64,000 bases of DNA from Janthinobacterium sp. 344 (GTDB lineage Bacteria; Pseudomonadota; Gammaproteobacteria; Burkholderiales; Burkholderiaceae_D). Location: NCBI RefSeq assembly GCF_900112025.1, contig NZ_FOKL01000002.1, forward strand, positions 582,339 to 646,338, in the 5' to 3' direction. The position numbers were made by a program, and so were the translations under genes. Below, piece after piece: positions 48,040 to 57,875 of the stretch (position 1 is its first letter; every line of letters begins with the position of its first letter). Under the pieces are notes generated by a model, which ran no database searches, was not told the origin of the DNA, and worked only from the letters and a program-made list of their open reading frames with translations.

Positions 48040-50901
48040 TTAGAAAGCCTGGTTGTAGCGTACGTAGACGAAGCGGTCGATCGGCGCGTTAGGGTCAACC
48101 GAGCTACCCGACGAATTGCCGCTGTAGGTGATACGCGGTGCTTTGTCGAAGAAGTTGTTGGCGCCAACCAGGATCTGGCCCTTCCATGGCGTTTTGTAAC
48201 CAACGCTCACGTCGGTGTACGTAACCGAACCCATTTTGTTGTAACGGCCAAAGCTTGCATCGCCATCTGGGTTGCTGCACTCTTCCGTAGCCGAGTAGCA
48301 TTTACCCTTCACGCCGCTGGAGTAACGGGAAGTGACCGTGGCGCTCCAGTTGCCCAGGCTCCAGTCAACCGACAAGTTCGTCTTGAAGCGGTTGTAGTTG
48401 TATTCACCGTTATATTCTTGCCATTCGGACTCATCCGAGCTCTTGCTCTTGAACGACTTGACCCAGGTCGAGTCCGAACGAATGTTGAATTGACCATACG
48501 CGGTGCGTGGCAGACGATAGCCCAGGCCGATGTCGACACCTTCCGTCGACAGTTCACCCAGGTTGGCATTGCCGCGGGCCAGAGCAATCACGTTACCGGC
48601 AGCATCACGCTTGATGACTGAGCAGTACGATGCCACGCCTTTCAGGTAGCACTGATCCAGCACGAAATCGGCGTCAATGGCGGTGATACGGTTCTTGACG
48701 CTGACTTTGAACCAGTCCAGCGATGCGGTCAGGCCCGGAACAAACGATGGGTTGTAGACGAAGCCCAAGGTCTTGGTCTTGGCGATTTCCGGTTTCAGCG
48801 ACGCGTTACCTGCGCCAGCCTGGAATGCCACGTTCGATTGGTTGCCGCCTGCATCAACCGGGTTGCCCGATTGATCGACTTGACGGTAGCCAACTGGCGC
48901 GCCGCCGGCCAGGCAGTTTGCCGCCACGGTCGGATTCGAACGCTGACCATTGACGCTGTCGCAAATGTCCATGTAGTCATCGAACGACTGCGTGCCGCCA
49001 CCGAACGTATCGCCCAGCGACGGAGCGCGGAAGCCTTCAGCCCAGGTACCGCGAGCGAGGAAGTCGTCAACCGGTTTCCACATGAAGCTGGCTTTGCTGT
49101 TGGTGGTGCTGCCAAAGTTGCTGTAATCGGAGTAGCGCGAAGCCACGTTCAACGACAGCAGTTTTGCAAACGGCTTGTCTTTCAGCACTGGAATATTTGC
49201 TTCCAGATACGCTTCTTTGACCGAGTAGTTACCGTACGTGGCGTTACCCGCCAGGTCGGAAGAGTAACCCGATTGCTCAAACTGACCAGGCTGGTCGTAA
49301 CCGCGCACGGAGCGATGCTCCAGACCACCGGCGATGCCGACTGCGCCAGCTGGCAAGGTGAACAGTTCACCGGAGATGTCGGCCGTAGCACTGTTGATCG
49401 TGCTGCCGTAGGTCGATTGACCAACAGCCATCACGTAGTCGAGCGCCTGCTTGCTCGATGCGGAAGGGCCGCCCAGGATGTTGAATGGCACGCAATCGCC
49501 CAAGGCAATCGGATTGGCAGCCGTACCGCACTGCACCACGCCGCTGGCGTTCATGAACGACGGGCCGAGGGCCTTTTTCAGATTCAGCAAGTTGAGGTTG
49601 CCGGTGCCCTTGATGTTACCCGCCACGGAGTTGTGGTTGTAACCGGCGCTCCAGTTCCATGCCTTGCCGGCCAGGGTGAAATCGCCTTCCAGCACTGCAT
49701 CGATATGCAGGGTCTGGCTACGGTTTTCCGTGACACGTGGGCGCTCGACGGTACGACGGTTGAAGTACAGGTCCTGGCCGTTGCCCGCGCCAGCGACGGA
49801 GCTGCCGTACGGGTTGAAATAGCTGTCTTTGTCGATGTACACAGGGTACGCGTCCTGCGTCGCCGATTGCAGCGGGTAGCCGCCATTCTGCGTGCTCGAC
49901 GTACGCTCGGAATACATCGCCGTGGTCTTCAGGCGCATGTCCTTCGGCAAGGCGATTTCACCCTTGGTGATGATGGTTGTCAGCGCGGTTGGCGCCTGGA
50001 ACATCATGTCATTGGTGGTGCTGTACTTGTCGTCGTTGATGCTGGCGCTGGCCGGATGGTAATTGGCTGGATTGCGCACATCGGCACCCACGCCGTCGCC
50101 ATACTTGCCGCCGGTGTGATTGAGGACCATTTGGTCGCCCCACTCGCCATCGGCATCCTTCAGGCGGATGGCGCCCCATGGGCCGCCACCCAGGCCTGCG
50201 TCCGGATGATTCGGGCCACGGCTGTATTTGGTAATTTCGCGATCGCGGGCCCAGACAGTGCGCTGACGGCTGTGGCTGACGCCAAACATCATCGATGCTT
50301 TTTCATCGCCAGCGCCGTACGTCAGCGAGTAGTCTTCCGATTTGCCGTCGCCGCCTTCGTTGATGCCTTTGTAGGCGCTGATAGCGCCGCCGGTCATCCG
50401 CGTTTTCAGAATAATGTTGATCACGCCTGCGATAGCGTCGGAGCCGTAGATCGCCGAGGCGCCATCTTTCAGGATTTCAATACGCTCGATCATCGCCGTA
50501 GGCACGGTCGACAGATCGGTATAGCCATTCACGGACTGGGTCCAGCGCTTGCCGTCGACCAGCACCAGCAGGCGCTCTGGGCCGAGGTTGCGCAAGTCGA
50601 TGTACTGGCCGCCCATTTCCAGATTGGACGTCAGGGTCGAGCCCTTGCTGAAGCCGGTAGGCGGGGCCGACGAGGTCATTTGATTCAGAATATCGCCAAC
50701 AGTCACCAGACCGGTAGCCTGGATCTGCTGTGCAGTGATTTTCGAGACCGGTTGTGCGGTTTCCAGGTCAACCTGGCGAATCCGCGAACCCGTGATTTCG
50801 ACGCGCTGGGGAGCTTCGGCTTCGGCTTGCGCTTGGGCAAATGCAGTGAGTGCGTTCAATGCCATCGCTACTGCGACTGCAATCTTGGTGCGTTGATGCA
50901 T
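48040..50901 (-). CDS. TonB-dependent outer-membrane receptor (TBDR 5)
   Basis: This is a 953-residue receptor. The signal peptide (MALNALTAFAQAQAEAEAPQ) is followed by VEITGSRIRQVDLETAQPVS and the plug motifs DLRNLGPERLLVLVDGKR and GASAIYGSDAIAGVINIILK. The C-terminus RFVYVRYNQAF has the terminal Phe of outer-membrane proteins. Loop Cys pairs are visible (for example CDSVNGQRSNPTVAANC). GGAG precedes the ATG. The upstream region has a TTGACA promoter and, further out, NtrC-like palindromes. Its family resembles TBDR 4 more than TBDR 1 and 2. Substrate unknown. Confidence 0.92.
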   Translation of the reverse strand: MHQRTKIAVAVAMALNALTAFAQAQAEAEAPQRVEITGSRIRQVDLETAQPVSKITAQQIQATGLVTVGDILNQMTSSAPPTGFSKGSTLTSNLEMGGQYIDLRNLGPERLLVLVDGKRWTQSVNGYTDLSTVPTAMIERIEILKDGASAIYGSDAIAGVINIILKTRMTGGAISAYKGINEGGDGKSEDYSLTYGAGDEKASMMFGVSHSRQRTVWARDREITKYSRGPNHPDAGLGGGPWGAIRLKDADGEWGDQMVLNHTGGKYGDGVGADVRNPANYHPASASINDDKYSTTNDMMFQAPTALTTIITKGEIALPKDMRLKTTAMYSERTSSTQNGGYPLQSATQDAYPVYIDKDSYFNPYGSSVAGAGNGQDLYFNRRTVERPRVTENRSQTLHIDAVLEGDFTLAGKAWNWSAGYNHNSVAGNIKGTGNLNLLNLKKALGPSFMNASGVVQCGTAANPIALGDCVPFNILGGPSASSKQALDYVMAVGQSTYGSTINSATADISGELFTLPAGAVGIAGGLEHRSVRGYDQPGQFEQSGYSSDLAGNATYGNYSVKEAYLEANIPVLKDKPFAKLLSLNVASRYSDYSNFGSTTNSKASFMWKPVDDFLARGTWAEGFRAPSLGDTFGGGTQSFDDYMDICDSVNGQRSNPTVAANCLAGGAPVGYRQVDQSGNPVDAGGNQSNVAFQAGAGNASLKPEIAKTKTLGFVYNPSFVPGLTASLDWFKVSVKNRITAIDADFVLDQCYLKGVASYCSVIKRDAAGNVIALARGNANLGELSTEGVDIGLGYRLPRTAYGQFNIRSDSTWVKSFKSKSSDESEWQEYNGEYNYNRFKTNLSVDWSLGNWSATVTSRYSSGVKGKCYSATEECSNPDGDASFGRYNKMGSVTYTDVSVGYKTPWKGQILVGANNFFDKAPRITYSGNSSGSSVDPNAPIDRFVYVRYNQAF

Positions 50902-51053
50902 AAATTCTCCGATTTTAATAATACCTACTGATCTAGTCAGGCTCTTGTAAACATAAAATTATGTTTAATGTCTTTCTTCCCGCGCTGTCGGCCGTGTATC
51001 CAACCGTCTGTCGCTTTATGAGCGAGTCAGCGTCGTTACTATGACATTACGCC

Positions 51054-51083
51054 ATCAAACCATTTTCAAAGCAGCGCTGTCAA
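51054..51083 (-). promoter_or_regulatory. Sigma70 promoter of TBDR 5
   Basis: On the minus strand a perfect TTGACA is 18 bases from TTTGAT, the same hexamers as before TBDR 2. Start near 51047 gives a 5' untranslated region of about 145 bases, which contains a perfect palindrome AACATAAAATTATGTT at 50950-50965. Confidence 0.5.
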
Positions 51084-51187
51084 TCATACTCAAAAATGAA
51101 TTCAACCCAGAAACAACACTTTTTTTCAGACCGCTGTTTTAATTTGTGCGCGTAAAAAATATTGCTACACTGTTTAAAAATCCGTGC

Positions 51188-51202
51188 GCACCGAATTGGT
51201 GC
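51188..51202. promoter_or_regulatory. NtrC-type palindrome in the TBDR 5 upstream gap
   Basis: GCACC-GAATT-GGTGC is a perfect inverted repeat of the NtrC-box form, about 105 bases upstream of the TBDR 5 -35 box and also upstream of a plus-strand sigma54-like element. Confidence 0.45.
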
Positions 51203-51358
51203 AAGAAAAAAACACCCGTGTTTTATGCGCCATTTCAGGGGCAATGACACGCAACACGAAAAACGCCCGGCAACGCCGACCAATGCTCATGGCCAAGCAT
51301 CCGGTTGAGCGAAAAATTGCCCGCCATCGGGCTGCGCGCCTGTTTTCACTCCGCTGGC

Positions 51359-51373
51359 GCACCAATCTGGCGC
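51359..51373. promoter_or_regulatory. Second NtrC-like palindrome, one mismatch
   Basis: GCACC-AATCT-GGCGC differs from the perfect palindrome by one base. It is centred about 70 bases upstream of the start site predicted from the sigma54-like element at 51408-51423, a distance typical for an activator site. Confidence 0.35.
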
Positions 51374-51407
51374 AGGGCTGGACAGCCGTCCGGACACAGC
51401 TTTCGCG

Positions 51408-51423
51408 TGGCACAAGCCTGGCA
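51408..51423 (+). promoter_or_regulatory. Sigma54-like promoter with no assigned gene
   Basis: TGGCACAAGCCTGGCA matches TGGCACRNNNNTTGCW at every defined position but one and has GG-N10-GC spacing. A transcript would start near 51435 on the plus strand. Only very short frames follow before the FAD protein gene at 52071. Confidence 0.4.
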
Positions 51424-51479
51424 GCAACCGCTGGCGCCCTGCGCCACGTTGAGGATGATGTCGAAATGATCATGTTGGA

Positions 51480-52070
51480 AAATTACAACAAGACGAATTA
51501 AATCTATCAAAAACCAATTTTTTCCACTACATTACTATCCAGCTTTCAAACAAGTAGTGAGCTTGCGAAACACTGTCCATCCATATCGGCTGCAGATATT
51601 TCCGCATATTCAAAATTCACGCCAATAAGATATCAGGATATTTTTCGTTTCGCGAAAATATATATCCAGATAATCCATGGATATTCGTTAAATATCCGCC
51701 GACATTCTCCCGGCCATTCATTTAAATTACCGCCACAATGATCGCTGCAATGTAGCAGCCGTATCGGCACGCCATTTAAAATTGCGGATAAATTCATTTC
51801 CACCGGATGGAAAAAATTCATGCTTGCGGACAGCGCGCCGAATATCTCTTCATTATTTCCTGATATCAAGCCCGGATCGCCGCATTGCGCTGCGCCACGC
51901 CGCTGAGCGCTTTCCTGCAACGCCGCCAGCCGCCAGCACCGATGGCCGGCCCTTCCCGCCGCTACAACACGCCGCACAGCAGGTAAAATAGCGCCTTGAC
52001 GCAGCGCCCGCGCGCGCCTCACAGACTCTCCGCTAGATACGGAGCCCGGCAATTTTTGAAAATACACACC
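51480..52070. other. AT-rich intergenic stretch before the FAD protein gene
   Basis: No gene can be supported here. The sequence is AT-rich to about 51870 and contains an imperfect inverted repeat (GGATATTTTTCG against CGAAAATATATATCC, 51640-51671) with several further GGATAT/ATATCC half-sites nearby. It then becomes GC-rich. A plus-strand frame at 51184-51501 (105 codons, basic) has no good start signal and is left out. Confidence 0.45.
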
Positions 52071-53699
52071 ATGTTGCGACTCAACGAAGTAAAACTCCCC
52101 CTCGAACACGACGAAGCGGCCCTGCCCGCCGCCATCCTGGCCCGGCTCGGCATCGATGCCGCCGACCTGCTGGGCTTTACCGTCTTCAAGCGCAGCTATG
52201 ACGCGCGCAAGCGCAGCGCCGTGGTGCTGATTTACTCGCTGCATGTTGAGGTCAAGAATGAGGCGGCCGTGCTGGCCCGCCTGCAACACGATGTGCACCT
52301 GATGCCCGCGCCCGACACCGACTATAAATTCGTCGCCGGTGGCGAACAGCTGGCTGGGCACAGCAATGAACCGCGCCCCATCGTCATCGGCACGGGCCCT
52401 TGCGGCCTGTTCGTGGCGCTGATCCTGGCGCAGATGGGCTTGCGCCCCATCATCCTGGAACGGGGCAAACAGGTGCGCGAACGCACGGTCGACACCTTCG
52501 GCTTCTGGCGCAAGCGCGAACTGAACCCGGAATCGAACGTGCAGTTCGGCGAAGGCGGCGCCGGCACCTTTTCCGACGGCAAGCTGTACAGCCAGATCAA
52601 GGACCCGAAACACTACGGCCGCAAAGTCCTGACGGAATTCGTCAAGGCGGGCGCGCCCGAAGAAATCATGTATGTGAGCAAGCCGCACATCGGCACCTTC
52701 CGCCTGGTCAAGATGGTGGAAGAAATGCGCGCGAATATCGAGCAGCTGGGCGGCGAATACCGCTTCGAGAGCAAGGTCGTCGACATCGACATCGTGCCCG
52801 GCGCCGACGGCGGCCAGGTGCGCGGCGTGGTGCTGGCCAGCGGCGAGACCATCGCCAGCAACCACGTGGTGCTGGCCATCGGCCACAGCGCGCGCGACAC
52901 CTTTGAAATGCTGCACAAGCGCGGTGTGTATATCGAGGCGAAGCCGTTCTCGATCGGCTTCCGCGTGGAACACCCGCAATCGTTGATCGACAGCTGCCGC
53001 TTCGGCCCCAGCGCCGGCCACCCGATTCTGGGCGCGGCCGACTACAAGCTGGTGCACCATGCCAGCAATGGCCGTTCCGTCTACAGCTTCTGCATGTGCC
53101 CGGGCGGCACCGTGGTGGCGGCAGCCTCGGAGCCGGGCCGCCTGGTGACGAATGGCATGAGCCAGTATTCGCGCAACGAACGCAACGCCAACAGCGCCAT
53201 CGTCGTCGGCATCACCCCGGCCGACTACCCGGGCGACCCGCTGGCCGGCATCGCCTTGCAACGCGAGCTGGAAGAGCGCGCCTTTGCCTTGGGCGGCGGT
53301 AATTACGATGCACCCGGACAATTGGTGGGCGACTTTGTCGCCGGCCGCGCCTCGACCGAGTTCGGCAGCGTCGTGCCGTCGTACAAGCCGGCCGTGCACC
53401 TGACGGACCTGGCGCCGTCCCTGCCCGAGTATGCGATCACGGCCCTGCGCGAAGCCTTCCCCGCGTTCAACAAGCAAATCAAGGGCTATTACAAGGCCGA
53501 CGCCGTGCTGACGGGCGTGGAAACGCGCACCTCTTCGCCGATCCGCATCAAGCGCCGCGACGACGACCTGCAAAGCCTGAACACGCGGGGATTGTTCCCG
53601 GCTGGCGAAGGCGCCGGTTACGCGGGCGGCATTCTGTCAGCGGCCGTCGACGGCATCAAGGTGGCCGAGGCCGTCGCCCTGTCCATCGCCAAGGCATAA
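52071..53699 (+). CDS. FAD-dependent dehydrogenase-like protein (COG2509 type)
   Basis: This is a 542-residue flavoprotein. An N-terminal domain of about 90 residues (MLRLNEVKLPLEHDEAALPA) precedes a Rossmann FAD-binding motif IGTGPCGLFVALILAQMGL near residue 105 and LERGKQVRERTVDTFGFWR. A conserved FGEGGAGTFSDGKLYSQIKD follows, then VVLAIGHSARDTFEML, and near the C-terminus GLFPAGEGAGYAGGILSAA. The family is widespread and conserved but without a firmly known reaction; NAD(P)/FAD oxidoreductase is the safe name. I chose ATG 52071, as the upstream frame is not conserved-looking. It converges with the kinase gene, 8 bases apart with no visible terminator. Confidence 0.86.
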   Translation: MLRLNEVKLPLEHDEAALPAAILARLGIDAADLLGFTVFKRSYDARKRSAVVLIYSLHVEVKNEAAVLARLQHDVHLMPAPDTDYKFVAGGEQLAGHSNEPRPIVIGTGPCGLFVALILAQMGLRPIILERGKQVRERTVDTFGFWRKRELNPESNVQFGEGGAGTFSDGKLYSQIKDPKHYGRKVLTEFVKAGAPEEIMYVSKPHIGTFRLVKMVEEMRANIEQLGGEYRFESKVVDIDIVPGADGGQVRGVVLASGETIASNHVVLAIGHSARDTFEMLHKRGVYIEAKPFSIGFRVEHPQSLIDSCRFGPSAGHPILGAADYKLVHHASNGRSVYSFCMCPGGTVVAAASEPGRLVTNGMSQYSRNERNANSAIVVGITPADYPGDPLAGIALQRELEERAFALGGGNYDAPGQLVGDFVAGRASTEFGSVVPSYKPAVHLTDLAPSLPEYAITALREAFPAFNKQIKGYYKADAVLTGVETRTSSPIRIKRRDDDLQSLNTRGLFPAGEGAGYAGGILSAAVDGIKVAEAVALSIAKA

Positions 53700-53707
53700 G
53701 ATCGGCA

Positions 53708-55081
53708 TCAGGCCGCCAACGGCAGCCTGATGTGGATATGGCAGCCCGGCGTGCTGTCGATGGCGCAGACCTGACCGCCCAGTTGCTGCACGATGGTGTA
53801 GACGATATGCATGCCCAGGCCAGAGCCGCCCTGGCCCCGCTTGGTGGTGAAGAACGGTTCGAACATGTGCTCGCGCACGGCGGGCGCCAGGCCGATGCCG
53901 TCGTCGGAAAACTCCAGCAACAGCCATGGCAGGGCACTGTCGTCCGCCGCCGCTTCGATGCGCGCGCGGATCAGGATGCGCCCCGGGCCGCCGTGCGGAT
54001 AGCCGTGGCGGGCACTGTTCATCAACAGGTTCGAGAGGATTTGCGACAGCTTGCCGGCCGCCAGGCGTACCTGGCAATCGGGCGCGATGTCGAGCTCCAC
54101 GCCCAGCGCGGCCTTGCGCAGCTCCGGGCTGTGCGCCGATACCAGGCCGTGCACATAGTCGTGCAGCGCCAGGTCGGCCACGTATTCGCTGACCTGGTCC
54201 ACCGCCAATTGCTTGAAGTTGCCGATCAGGTCGGCGGCACGCGCCAGGTTGCGCTCGATCAGGGCCGCCGCGCCCTTGAGCGATTCGGCGACGTCGATCA
54301 ATTCGGCCCGGCTGACCTTGGCGCCGCCGAGCAATTGCACCAGCTGGTCGGCATAGCTGCCCATGCTCGACGCGGCCGTCAGCGCCACGCCGATCGGCGT
54401 GTTGACTTCATGCGACACCCCCGCCACCAGCGACCCGAGCGCCGCCATCTGCTCCTGCTCGATCAGGTTGGCCTGCGCCGCCAGCAGCGATTCTGTACGC
54501 ACGCGAACAATCTCTTCCAGCTGCTGGGCATGCTCCTGGTGCTGCAGCTCGGCCGCGCTGCGGGCGGAAAAAATCGACAACAGCAGCAAGGCCAGCAAGC
54601 GCTTGTTTTCATCGATGGGACGCGTGTCGATGGCCGACAGGATGCCCAATGTCTTGCCGTCCGTATCGATCAGCGGCATGCCGACATAGCTTTCCGCGCG
54701 CATGTCGACCAGCAGGCTATCAAAAGGAAAGCGACGCTGAATGTCGCTGCCGTGAAAACACATGCTCTGGCAAGTCACATCCTGGCACGGCGTGTGCCGC
54801 AGGCTGTATTCGATATTCGGCTGATAGCCGTCGCCGCCCCACAGGGCCAGGGTGCGGATGCCTTCGCTGCCATCGTCCATGCGGATCAGGCGTCCGGCGA
54901 TCACGTAGTGCACATCGAGCGCCTCGGCCAGGTCCTTGACGAGGATGCGCAGGAAATCGTCGCCCCGGGCGCGCGCCGTCGAGGCGGTAATCGAGCGCAG
55001 GGCCGCTTCCGCCAGGGTACGCCGCTGCTCGGGATCGAACAGGGGTTCTTGCGAATTCACATCAAACAACGGAATACTCAT
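53708..55081 (-). CDS. GAF-domain sensor histidine kinase
   Basis: This is a 457-residue soluble sensor kinase without membrane segments. Residues 20-180 form a GAF domain (LVKDLAEALDVHYVIAGRLI), with several Cys close together (CQDVTCQSMC) that could bind a metal or haem or sense redox. A coiled-coil linker (about 180-215) leads to the phospho-acceptor His in LVAGVSHEVNTPIGVALTAA near residue 230. The ATPase domain has NLLMNSARHGYPHG, DDGIGLAPA, and the G2-like GQGGSGLGMHIVYTIVQQLG. No response regulator gene is adjacent, so the partner is unknown. The HEVNTPIG variant of the H-box belongs to the HPK4 group. Confidence 0.87.
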   Translation of the reverse strand: MSIPLFDVNSQEPLFDPEQRRTLAEAALRSITASTARARGDDFLRILVKDLAEALDVHYVIAGRLIRMDDGSEGIRTLALWGGDGYQPNIEYSLRHTPCQDVTCQSMCFHGSDIQRRFPFDSLLVDMRAESYVGMPLIDTDGKTLGILSAIDTRPIDENKRLLALLLLSIFSARSAAELQHQEHAQQLEEIVRVRTESLLAAQANLIEQEQMAALGSLVAGVSHEVNTPIGVALTAASSMGSYADQLVQLLGGAKVSRAELIDVAESLKGAAALIERNLARAADLIGNFKQLAVDQVSEYVADLALHDYVHGLVSAHSPELRKAALGVELDIAPDCQVRLAAGKLSQILSNLLMNSARHGYPHGGPGRILIRARIEAAADDSALPWLLLEFSDDGIGLAPAVREHMFEPFFTTKRGQGGSGLGMHIVYTIVQQLGGQVCAIDSTPGCHIHIRLPLAA

Positions 55082-55213
55082 GAAAACTCCTGCGCAGCAC
55101 GGGAAGCGCCCGCACGTCTGCCGGCGCGGCTATCCTCAGCAATGGCCCGCATGGGGACCTGCCGCGATTGTACCCCTGGCTATTGTTTAATAATACAGAT
55201 GCGCGGGAAATTT

Positions 55214-56179
55214 TTATAGCCAGCCGGAACGCTTGAACAGGTAGTACATATAGCCACAGACACAACTCATGATTCCCACGGCAACGGGATAGCCATAATG
55301 CCAGTCCAGCTCCGGCATGAACTTGAAGTTCATGCCCCACACGCCGGCAAAGGCGGTAAACACGGCGAAGATAGCCGCCCAGGCCGCCAATTGCTTGTTC
55401 ACTTCGCTCTCATCGATGGCCACCATCGACAGGTTCACCTGGATGGCCGTGCTGATGGTGTCGCGGATGGTGTCAAGCGTGCCATTGATGCGGGCCAGGT
55501 GGTCGTGGACATCGCGGAAATACTCCTGGGTATCGTGACACAGCGGCGGCACGCGGCCGCCATGCAGCTTGCCCACGGCTTCCATCAGGGGCGCCACCAC
55601 ATGGCGCAAGACCATGACCTTGCGTTTCAGCTGGTACAGGCGTTCGATGTTGTCGCGCTCCGTGCCGCGGTCGAAGATGCGGTCCTCGATCAGTTCCAGT
55701 TCCGATTCCAGCGCGTCGAGCACGGGGAAATACCGGTCGACGACGGCATCCATCAGCGCGTACAGTACGAAGGCCGACCCCTGGCGCAGCAGGTGCGGCT
55801 CGCGCTCGGCGCGCGCGCGGACACCGAGGAAACCCTGCGAGCTGTTGCTGCGCGACGAGAGCACGTAATTGGCGCCAACGAAAATATCGACTTCGCCCAG
55901 CACCAGTTCGTTCTCGACCATTTCCACGGTTTTCACGACGGCAAACAGGGAATCGCCGTATTCCTCGATCTTCGGCCGCTGGTGCCCCCGCTGCGCATCC
56001 TCGACTGCCAGTTCGTGCAGGCAAAACTCGTGCTGCATCTGTTTCAGCTCGTCCGGCGTGGCGTCGAGCAGGGCGACCCAGACGAAGCAGTCGGGGCGTT
56101 CGACATAATCGCTGATATCGTCGATCGGCAAGTCGGCCAGTTTTTTGCCATCCTGGTAGGCCACGCAGTTAATCAGCAT
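55214..56179 (-). CDS. corA: CorA-family magnesium/cobalt transporter
   Basis: This is an inner-membrane divalent-cation channel of 321 residues. A long N-terminal cytoplasmic domain (MLINCVAYQDGKKLADLPID) ends in two C-terminal membrane segments. The first, AAWAAIFAVFTAFAGVWG, is directly followed by the selectivity motif GMNF, and the second is YPVAVGIMSCVCGYMYYLF. I chose the ATG at 56179; 9 extra residues to 56206 are possible. It lies 130 bases from the kinase gene on the same strand; whether they are cotranscribed is not clear. Confidence 0.92.
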   Translation of the reverse strand: MLINCVAYQDGKKLADLPIDDISDYVERPDCFVWVALLDATPDELKQMQHEFCLHELAVEDAQRGHQRPKIEEYGDSLFAVVKTVEMVENELVLGEVDIFVGANYVLSSRSNSSQGFLGVRARAEREPHLLRQGSAFVLYALMDAVVDRYFPVLDALESELELIEDRIFDRGTERDNIERLYQLKRKVMVLRHVVAPLMEAVGKLHGGRVPPLCHDTQEYFRDVHDHLARINGTLDTIRDTISTAIQVNLSMVAIDESEVNKQLAAWAAIFAVFTAFAGVWGMNFKFMPELDWHYGYPVAVGIMSCVCGYMYYLFKRSGWL

Positions 56180-56218
56180 ACGAATCCCGGCATACAATTT
56201 CCACAATAAAAGTTAAGA

Positions 56219-56236
56219 CCGGACGAAACAGTCCGG
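56219..56236 (-). terminator. Probable terminator downstream of ntrC
   Basis: CCGGAC and GTCCGG form a 6-bp stem with a 6-base loop, followed on the minus strand by TCTTAACTTTT. It is about 100 bases after the ntrC stop and immediately before corA. Confidence 0.5.
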
Positions 56237-56339
56237 CAAGCGCCAGCTTACCTTATCGCCTGCATTTATTGTGGGGTTGTGGCGTGCCAGGCACGCGGGG
56301 CGGCAAAGCGGACGGGGGGAGTCCCCGTCCAGCCCTGTT

Positions 56340-57827
56340 TCAATCGTCCTTGGCGCCGTCGATGCCCAGCTCGGAGATCTTGCGGGTGATGGTGTTGCGG
56401 CCGATGCCCAGGCGCACGGCCGCATCGTTCTTGCGCCCATGCGTATGCTTGAGCGCCGTCTTGATCAGGGCCGATTCGAACTGGCGCCCCAGCACGGCCA
56501 TGACTTCCTGCTGCCCCGCGCCCAGCATGCCGGCCGCCTGCAGCTCCAGCAAGCCGATCCAGCCCGGCGGCGCGCCATTCGCCGGCACCGCCGCATCGAA
56601 CACCTGGCCGCCCGGCGCATGGCCGACGGCGGCCGGCGCCGCTTCAGCGGAGACGGCGGCGGCGCCGTCGCCCTGTCCCTGCGTCAATTCCAGCGGCAAG
56701 TCCTTGATTTCCACCGTCTGGCCCGGCGCCATGACGGTGATCCAGTTGCACAGGTTTTCCAGCTGGCGCACGTTGCCGGGCAAATCCAGGCCGCTGAGGA
56801 ACTGCATCGTCGGTTCGCTCATGCGCTTGGCTTCCACGCCCAGCTGGCGCGCGCTTTGCACCAGGAAGTGGCGCACCAGAATGGGGATATCCTCGCGCCG
56901 CTCCCGCAAACTGGGCAGGCGCAGACGGATCACGTTCAGGCGGTGGTACAAATCCTCGCGGAACAGGCCGTCCCGCACGCGCTGCTCCAGGTTCTGGTGC
57001 GTGGCCGTAATCACGCGCACATTGGCCTTCATGGGCTGGTGCCCGCCGACGCGGTAGAAATGCCCGTCGGACAGCACGCGCAGCAGCCGCGTCTGCAGAT
57101 CGAACGGCATGTCGCCGATCTCGTCGAGGAACAGCGTGCCGTTCTCGGCCTGCTCGAAGCGGCCCCGGCGCGTCGTCTGCGCGCCCGTAAACGCGCCCCG
57201 CTCATGACCGAAGAGTTCCGATTCCAGCAAATCCTTCGGGATCGCCGCCGTGTTCAGGGCGATGAACGGCTGCGCCGCGCGCGGACTGTGCTTGTGCAGC
57301 GCGCGCGCCACGAGTTCCTTGCCGGAACCGGATTCGCCCGTGATGAGCACCGTCACATTCGATTGCGACAGGCGGCCGATGGCGCGGAACACTTCCTGCA
57401 TGGCCGGCGCCTGGCCGAGGATTTCCGGCGTTTCGGAGGGGCCCGACTCGACGCTGGTCTCGCGCAGGCTTTCTTCCAGCGCGCGGCGGATCAGCTCGAC
57501 GGCCTTGTCGATATCGAAGGGCTTGGCCAGGTATTCGAAGGCGCCGCCCTGGAACGCCGCGACGGCCGAGTCGAGGTCGGAAAAGGCGGTAATAATGATG
57601 ACCGGCAAGCCAGGAAAGCGCGACTTGACCGTCTGCAGCAATTCCAGGCCGGAGGCGCCCGGCATGCGGATGTCCGAGACGAGCACTTGCGGCGTGTCCA
57701 GTTCCAGCGCGGCGATGGCATCGCGCGCATTGGCAAAACTCTTGGTGGCGAGGTTTTCCCGCGCCAGGGCCTTTTCCAGCACCCAGCGGATTGATTCGTC
57801 GTCGTCAACTATCCAGATTGGCTTCAT
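56340..57827 (-). CDS. ntrC: Nitrogen regulation response regulator NtrC
   Basis: NtrC (GlnG, NR-I) activates sigma54 promoters under nitrogen limitation. The 495-residue protein has a receiver domain with the phospho-acceptor Asp in [10 protein letters not shown] near residue 52. The AAA+ domain follows, with Walker [14 protein letters not shown] near residue 168, the sigma54-contact motif GAFTGA near 215 and Walker [11 protein letters not shown] near 234. The C-terminal Fis-type helix-turn-helix is [15 protein letters not shown]. It lies 48 bases after ntrB. Its likely DNA targets in this window are the boxes before glnA and perhaps before the peptide transporter. Confidence 0.96.
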   Translation of the reverse strand: MKPIWIVDDDESIRWVLEKALARENLATKSFANARDAIAALELDTPQVLVSDIRMPGASGLELLQTVKSRFPGLPVIIITAFSDLDSAVAAFQGGAFEYLAKPFDIDKAVELIRRALEESLRETSVESGPSETPEILGQAPAMQEVFRAIGRLSQSNVTVLITGESGSGKELVARALHKHSPRAAQPFIALNTAAIPKDLLESELFGHERGAFTGAQTTRRGRFEQAENGTLFLDEIGDMPFDLQTRLLRVLSDGHFYRVGGHQPMKANVRVITATHQNLEQRVRDGLFREDLYHRLNVIRLRLPSLRERREDIPILVRHFLVQSARQLGVEAKRMSEPTMQFLSGLDLPGNVRQLENLCNWITVMAPGQTVEIKDLPLELTQGQGDGAAAVSAEAAPAAVGHAPGGQVFDAAVPANGAPPGWIGLLELQAAGMLGAGQQEVMAVLGRQFESALIKTALKHTHGRKNDAAVRLGIGRNTITRKISELGIDGAKDD

Positions 57828-57875
57828 TAGTGTGTGCGTCCCGCAATGGATTTCATGGGTGGGATACAGCCTCGC

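Noticed and set aside
51184..51501. A 105-codon basic plus-strand frame in the TBDR 5/FAD gap
   Set aside because: GTG start without ribosome-binding site, overlapping the regulatory palindromes. It could still be real from ATG 51244, but nothing supports it.
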